From positions 1 through 64,000 of the forward strand of contig CAYOYK010000012.1 of the NCBI GenBank assembly GCA_964408185.1: 64,000 bases of DNA, in the 5' to 3' direction. The position numbers and the translations under genes were made by a program. Under the pieces are notes generated by a model, which was not told the DNA's origin, searched no databases, and saw only the letters and a list, made by a program, of their open reading frames with translations. Every line of letters starts with the position of its first letter. The stretch's first letter is position 1. The stretch is from CAYOYK01 sp964408185. Lineage in GTDB: Bacteria; Bacillota; Clostridia; Christensenellales; Aristaeellaceae. Below are positions 60,226-64,000 of this stretch, piece by piece.

Positions 60226-60306
60226 GGGGTTCCTTTCCGCGCCAAAGCGCATCCGGCGGGCGGACAACCGCGCCCGACCAATTGGGGAATGCAGGCGCAA
60301 ACGAAA

Positions 60307-60329
60307 GCGCCTGCGGCATTTGCAGGCGC
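60307..60329 (-). terminator. Riboswitch-controlled terminator of metK
   Basis: The stem GCGCCTGC/GCAGGCGC is followed on the minus strand by TTTCGTTTGCG. The 3' arm can also pair with a downstream GCGCCTGC, so alternative folds exist. Its position between the aptamer and metK fits transcriptional attenuation by SAM. Confidence 0.75.
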
Positions 60330-60347
60330 GAAGAGGCGGTATATCGA

Positions 60348-60451
60348 CCTTATCTGCCAGCGCATGCACGCTGCGGGATGAGCCACCTCACGCTCCTCGC
60401 GCAGGTTGGCGGGTGTCATCGGGCCCGTTCCCTCGACCGCTCTTTATAAGG
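60348..60451 (-). promoter_or_regulatory. SAM-I (S-box) riboswitch aptamer
   Basis: On the minus strand the sequence follows the S-box consensus: CTTATAAAGAG, then GAGGGAACGGGCCCGATGA, ACCCGCCAACC, a GAGGTG-type P3/P4 part, TCATCCCGCAG and a closing AGATAAGG that pairs with CCTTATA to form P1. SAM binding should favour the downstream terminator and switch metK off. Confidence 0.93.
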
Positions 60452-60469
60452 TATTCGGTTGTCAAAAAC

Positions 60470-60498
60470 ATGGTAGCATAGCGGGGCACGCTTGTCAA
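60470..60498 (-). promoter_or_regulatory. Promoter of metK
   Basis: On the minus strand TTGACA (60493-60498) and TACCAT (60470-60475) are separated by 17 nt, just ahead of the S-box. Confidence 0.8.
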
Positions 60499-60534
60499 CC
60501 CCGCGCGCAAAGAATGCAAATCTTTGCCGAAGCC

Positions 60535-60563
60535 TTGCCGCGCGCGACCTTTGATGATAGAAT
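60535..60563 (+). promoter_or_regulatory. Promoter of the small secreted protein gene
   Basis: TTGCCG (60535-60540) and TAGAAT (60558-60563) are separated by 17 nt. Divergent from the metK promoter. Confidence 0.6.
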
Positions 60564-60589
60564 AAAGGCAACGAGAGGGAGTGATTGTG

Positions 60590-61177
60590 ATGAAAAAATG
60601 GATCGCGCTGCTGCTCTGCATGGTTGTCCTCGCACCCTGCGCCATGGCCGAGGAAACCGCGGTTCTGCCCTTCCCCGCAATGGACGAGGCCGTCTTTCAG
60701 GCTATCCGGCCAACCGACGAATCTGACTTTCAAGCCATCCGGCTAACCGACGAAGGGCACTATCTGTTTGTGCTTGCCGATATGGCCTTGCGAGAGGCCG
60801 ACGCGGAGGGCGACGACGGGTACCGCTGGGAGATCAGCGACGGCCTGCTGGATATCGCCTACCGCTGCGACCCCGACGAGGGCCTGACGCTGGCCGATTA
60901 CGCGGAGCAGCTCTGCGGGCAGGAGGGCTTCGCAGCCGAGAGCCTGCGCGTTCAAAACGTGGATTGCTTCCGCCTCACGCCGCAGGATTCCAACGAGGGT
61001 TTTTTTGCCCTGTTGTGGGTCGCCCGCGCCGGGGAGATCTGCCAGCTCCAATTCGCCTACCCCATGGACACGGACGACGGCTACACGCTTGCCGAGAACA
61101 TCATGCGCACGCTGGGCCGCTACGAGCTTCCGGCCGACGCCGATGTGCCGACCGAACCGCCTGCGCCGCAGCCCTGA
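60590..61177 (+). CDS. Secreted protein of unknown function with internal duplication
   Basis: The 195-residue protein has a signal peptide (MKKWIALLLCMVVLAPCAMA/EE). A duplicated 11-residue unit, FQAIRPTDESD/FQAIRLTDEGH, lies at about residues 37-58. The rest is acidic (EADAEGDDGYRWEIS, DNEGFFALLWVAR-like) with no recognised domain. GGGAG lies 8 nt before ATG 60590. It stands alone between divergent metK and a terminator. Confidence 0.82.
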   Translation: MKKWIALLLCMVVLAPCAMAEETAVLPFPAMDEAVFQAIRPTDESDFQAIRLTDEGHYLFVLADMALREADAEGDDGYRWEISDGLLDIAYRCDPDEGLTLADYAEQLCGQEGFAAESLRVQNVDCFRLTPQDSNEGFFALLWVARAGEICQLQFAYPMDTDDGYTLAENIMRTLGRYELPADADVPTEPPAPQP

Positions 61178-61188
61178 CCGACGAGCCT

Positions 61189-61227
61189 CAAAGCGCCCGC
61201 CCAGCAATCGTTTGGGCGGGCGCTTTG
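61189..61227. terminator. Convergent terminator
   Basis: A perfect 14-bp stem CAAAGCGCCCGCCC/GGGCGGGCGCTTTG lies between the secreted-protein gene and the convergent TtcA-like gene. Confidence 0.8.
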
Positions 61228-61232
61228 CGTCG

Positions 61233-62015
61233 TCAGTCAGAGCGGCTTTTTTTGTGCCGAAAGCACGCTGCCACGGAGGGCTCCTTCTCGCCGGGCTGAT
61301 GCGCGCGCTCCCAAAGCGAATACTCGCGGTCGTCCCACAGGGCGTGGAGCATGTTGTCCTTGGCGTTGGGATAGCGCCTGCACAGCTCGGCCAGCAGCTC
61401 CTTCATCTCCTGCCGCTTGGTGTAGCCGTTTGCGGGGCAGGGGTTCTCCAAAACGGGCAGGTCGAGCACCCTGCGCATGTGAAGGACGTGCTTTTCCGGC
61501 AGGTACACCATCGGACGGATGACCGTTACGCCGCTACGGCTCATGTGGGTCACGGGGTGGAAGGTATGGAATCGGCCCTCAAACAGCAGGCTCATCATCA
61601 GCGTTTCCAACGCGTCCTCCCGGTGATGCCCCAGCGCGAGCTTTTGGCAGCCCAGCTCCTTTGCCAAGTCGCACAGCATGCCGCGCCGCATTTTGGCGCA
61701 CAGCGCGCAGGGGTTATCCTCCTTGCGCTGCTCAAACAGGATCTGGTACAGGTCCGTATACCGCACGGTGATGGGCACGTCCAGCTCCGCGCACAGCGCC
61801 TCAATGCGGCTGGTATCCGGCGCGGTTTTGCCCGTGGTCAGCATCACGGCGCAGAGCGAAAAATCCTGATGCCGAACAAACCTGTACAGCGACAGCGCGC
61901 GCAGCAGCAGCAGGCTGTCCTTGCCGCCGCTCACGCCCACCGCCACCCGGTCTCCCGGCGCGATCATTCCAAAATCCTCATCCGCGCGGCGGATGCAGCC
62001 CAGCGTGGTTTTCAT
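61233..62015 (-). CDS. TtcA-like tRNA thiolation ATPase
   Basis: The 260-residue PP-loop enzyme has SGGKDS at 29-34, the Cys pair Cys103/Cys106 (NPCALCAKMRRG), the GHHREDALETLMMSLLF segment and a third Cys in ENPCPANG. This is the TtcA pattern in which three cysteines bind an Fe-S cluster for 2-thiocytidine formation in tRNA. The substrate nucleoside is inferred; related enzymes thiolate other positions. MKTTLG at 62015 has GGAGG 7 nt upstream. Confidence 0.88.
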   Translation of the reverse strand: MKTTLGCIRRADEDFGMIAPGDRVAVGVSGGKDSLLLLRALSLYRFVRHQDFSLCAVMLTTGKTAPDTSRIEALCAELDVPITVRYTDLYQILFEQRKEDNPCALCAKMRRGMLCDLAKELGCQKLALGHHREDALETLMMSLLFEGRFHTFHPVTHMSRSGVTVIRPMVYLPEKHVLHMRRVLDLPVLENPCPANGYTKRQEMKELLAELCRRYPNAKDNMLHALWDDREYSLWERAHQPGEKEPSVAACFRHKKSRSD

Positions 62016-62109
62016 TCCAACCCCTCCCACCCGCGCATCATAGCAGGATTTCGCCGCGATGTAAAGCCTTGCCGTGCGCCGAATTTACATGCTCGCAGGG
62101 CCGAAGGAA

Positions 62110-62138
62110 TTGACTTCATCGGCAGGAAATGGTAGACT
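62110..62138 (+). promoter_or_regulatory. Promoter of the DUF368 gene
   Basis: TTGACT (62110-62115) and TAGACT (62133-62138) are separated by 17 nt. Confidence 0.65.
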
Positions 62139-62181
62139 GGTTTTTGTTGTTTTCCGCCATTAAATTAGGGAGGCGAATTCT

Positions 62182-63147
62182 TTGCAATTCATCAACAAGA
62201 TTTTGCGCGGCATGGTCATCGGCATCGCAAACATCATTCCCGGCGTGTCCGGCGGCACGATGATGGTCAGCATGGGCATCTACGACACGCTGATCCACAG
62301 CATCACCCACCTGTTTTCGGATTTCAAAAAGAGCGTCAAAACGCTGCTGCCGTATGCCATCGGCATGCTGGTAGGCATTTTTGCGCTGGCCAGCCTGCTC
62401 AAGTTCCTGTTTGATCATTACGCGCTGCCCACCACCACCTGCTTTATCGGGCTGATCTTGGGCGGGCTGCCGATCCTGTTTCGGAAGGTGAGCCGCAAGG
62501 ATATCCACGGGATAGGCGTGCTGTTGTTCGTGGTCTTTTTTGCGGGCATTATCGCGCTGGCCTTCGTCGGCCGCTCGCTTGACGCGCAGGAGGCCGCGAG
62601 AGCTGCCGAGGCCGCGACGCAGGCCGTTGCGTCCGCACCGGAGCTGATGGCCGCCACGGCCGGAAACATGGGCATCCTGCTGGTGATGGGGGTCGTCGCC
62701 GCCGCCACCATGGTGATCCCCGGCGTATCCGGCAGCATGATGCTGATGCTCTTGGGGTACTATTACCCCGTACTGAACGCGGTAAGCGCCCTCAAGGACG
62801 CGGCGCTGGCGCTCAACTTCTCCGCCATGGCGCAGCCGCTATTGCTGCTGCTGCCCTTCGGCTTGGGCGTGCTGATTGGCATTTTTGCGGTGGCCAAGCT
62901 GATCGAGTTCCTGTTGGAGCGCTTCCCTACGCCGACCTACTGCGCCGTGCTGGGGCTGGTGATCGCCTCCCCCGTCGCCATCCTGATGAAAACAAACATG
63001 GCCGGCGTAACATGGATCACGATTCTGGTCAGTCTGGTAACATTCGCGGCAGGCTTTGCGCTCTCCGCGTGGCTGGCCAAGGGCGGCGCGGCCGCGCCCG
63101 CGCAGGCGGGAGAGGAACCGTCCCTGCCCACCGAGGACAAGGAATAA
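62182..63147 (+). CDS. DUF368 membrane protein (PopT-like polyprenyl-phosphate translocase)
   Basis: The 321-residue protein has about 8 helices and two copies of the DUF368 signature: GIANIIPGVSGGTMMVSMGIYD near the start and AATMVIPGVSGSMMLMLLGYY in the middle, an inverted-repeat layout. DUF368 proteins (PopT) have been implicated in recycling undecaprenyl phosphate across the membrane. The start is TTG at 62182, 8 nt after GGGAGG; no ATG fits the family N terminus. A short Ala/Pro/Glu-rich tail ends the protein. Confidence 0.92.
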   Translation: MQFINKILRGMVIGIANIIPGVSGGTMMVSMGIYDTLIHSITHLFSDFKKSVKTLLPYAIGMLVGIFALASLLKFLFDHYALPTTTCFIGLILGGLPILFRKVSRKDIHGIGVLLFVVFFAGIIALAFVGRSLDAQEAARAAEAATQAVASAPELMAATAGNMGILLVMGVVAAATMVIPGVSGSMMLMLLGYYYPVLNAVSALKDAALALNFSAMAQPLLLLLPFGLGVLIGIFAVAKLIEFLLERFPTPTYCAVLGLVIASPVAILMKTNMAGVTWITILVSLVTFAAGFALSAWLAKGGAAAPAQAGEEPSLPTEDKE

Positions 63148-63171
63148 CCCCATTGTCTCCGCCATCCCCTA

Positions 63172-63203
63172 CTGAGGGCCGCTGCCTATGCAGCGGCCCT
63201 CAG
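63172..63203. terminator. Strong hairpin after the DUF368 gene
   Basis: A perfect 14-bp stem CTGAGGGCCGCTGC/GCAGCGGCCCTCAG with loop CTAT. The T tract is weak (TCTAT). Confidence 0.65.
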
Positions 63204-63211
63204 TCTATCGG

Positions 63212-63249
63212 AAACCCCCGTGAGGGGCTTGGGGAGCCGCGCTCCCCAT
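63212..63249. repeat. Dispersed GC-rich repeat, copy 4
   Basis: CCCCCGTGAGGGGCTTGGGG followed by AGCCGCGCTCCCC; same element as copy 3. It abuts the 3' end of the leucine-rich-repeat gene and could act as its terminator. Confidence 0.75.
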
Positions 63250-64000
63250 TTACCGCTTCACAAACGCGACCCGCGCCGGAGTCAGCGGAACTTGGACGGC
63301 CGACGCGCCGGACGGCTTGTGGTTCAGCACGTACATCAGCAGGCCCTCGCCGCTGTCACCCGAAAGGCTAAGGTTTGTCAGCGCGCTCTCTCCAAGGGTG
63401 AGCTCCATCACATCATAACGCGTGATGGGCCCGTTGTAGGTGTTCTGCAACGAACTGTATTTCAGGATATACAGCGCGCTCCCGTTCTTGGTTTGCAGGT
63501 TCAGGTTTTTTATATAGATCGTAACGCTGCTGAGCGTTTTGCCGTCCGCGGAGGCCACGATGGCCACGTAGGTATGCTCCGCCTCCGGTATGGCCGCCGC
63601 GCCCAGATACAGTGTCTCCCCCGCGCTCATTTCGGGCAGCTCAAGCCCCGCGTCCAGCAGCTCCTCGCGTGTTGGCGCGGCGATGGCGTCGCTGGGCTGG
63701 GCGGACGGAGCCTTGGTCTCGACGGCATTGGTTCCGTCGGTCGTCGGCGTGGCGGCGGGCTCGATCGTCGGCGTGGCGGTAGGCTCCTGCCCCGGCAAGA
63801 AGTCCCGATCCGAATAGCGATAGGTCATTCCTTTCCCTTTTGCGTACTCCTCCGCGTAAGAGCCATAGGGCACCACGAGCATCACCTGCTCGCAATCCAA
63901 AAAAGCGTCGCCGTCAATAGATTCAACGCTAGCCGGAACCACAACCTCCTCCAGCCCTGTACATCCTGTAAAGGCGCCTTTATATACATCGGTCAGTCCC
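63250..64000 (-). CDS. BspA-type leucine-rich-repeat surface protein, 3' part
   Basis: The gene runs off the right edge; about 250 C-terminal residues are visible. The upstream end reads GLTDVYKGAFTGCTGLEEVV, then VPASVESIDGDAFLDCEQV, which are LRR_5 (BspA-like) repeats, followed by YAKGKGMTYRY, the usual end of such arrays. A Pro/Thr-rich linker (PTATPTIEPAATPTTDG) leads to a C-terminal beta-rich domain of about 130 residues of unknown type ending RVAFVKR. No LPxTG or TM at the end. Likely secreted or attached through its N-terminal part. Confidence 0.85.
   Translation of the reverse strand, partial: GLTDVYKGAFTGCTGLEEVVVPASVESIDGDAFLDCEQVMLVVPYGSYAEEYAKGKGMTYRYSDRDFLPGQEPTATPTIEPAATPTTDGTNAVETKAPSAQPSDAIAAPTREELLDAGLELPEMSAGETLYLGAAAIPEAEHTYVAIVASADGKTLSSVTIYIKNLNLQTKNGSALYILKYSSLQNTYNGPITRYDVMELTLGESALTNLSLSGDSGEGLLMYVLNHKPSGASAVQVPLTPARVAFVKR

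Overview
The window is 64 kb of GC-rich bacterial chromosome. Strong GGAGG-type ribosome binding sites, sigma-A-like promoters with 17-nt spacers, a SAM-I riboswitch on metK, lipobox lipoproteins, BspA-type and MucBP/SH3 surface proteins, and a corrinoid methyltransferase set with a RACo-type activator all point to an anaerobic member of the Firmicutes, probably a gut-type Clostridia (Oscillospirales- or Christensenellales-like). I cannot fix the taxon from sequence alone. Nothing looks like a phage, plasmid, IS element or CRISPR array.

Left part (1-21.7 kb). Two small secreted proteins are followed by a metal-sensing ArsR/SmtB repressor with a CadA/ZntA-type P-type ATPase. Next are a YhcH-family gene carrying an apparent one-base frameshift and a three-gene corrinoid methyl-transfer operon (corrinoid protein, RACo-like activator, homocysteine methyltransferase). 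A sugar-type ABC importer with two Gfo/Idh oxidoreductases is divergent from a LacI regulator. Then come a GH51 arabinofuranosidase with a small Cys protein, an aquaporin, a Trk potassium uptake pair and a split ThrE-type exporter pair (YjjP/YjjB).

Middle (21.8-46 kb). A solute-binding lipoprotein is paired with a hybrid histidine kinase, followed by tRNA-Val and a secreted PepD-like dipeptidase. Two neighbouring paralogous polar-amino-acid-type ABC importers have unusual architecture. Their permease subunits carry chains of SBP half-domains that start with an orphan C-lobe and end with an orphan N-lobe before the membrane part. Their ATPases carry a C-terminal tail resembling a degenerate GHKL (RsbW-like) fold. 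This is the best candidate for an undescribed system. A molybdenum block (MoeA/CinA-like protein, ModA, ModB, ModC) and a BMP-family nucleoside-type ABC importer follow.

Right part (46-64 kb). A tandem HD/HD-GYP protein precedes the rpsF-ssb-rpsR operon. A four-gene NUDIX, small membrane protein, GNAT and TPR-lipoprotein operon follows. Next are a 1634-aa MucBP/SH3 surface protein with a repetitive cytosolic tail and a lipoprotein with five peptidoglycan-binding modules. Then come metK under SAM-I control, a small secreted protein, a TtcA-like tRNA thiolase, a DUF368 (PopT-like) membrane protein, and the 3' part of a BspA-type leucine-rich-repeat protein running off the edge. A short GC-rich hairpin repeat recurs in intergenic DNA.

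All calls come from reading the sequence and from family knowledge; no database search was run.
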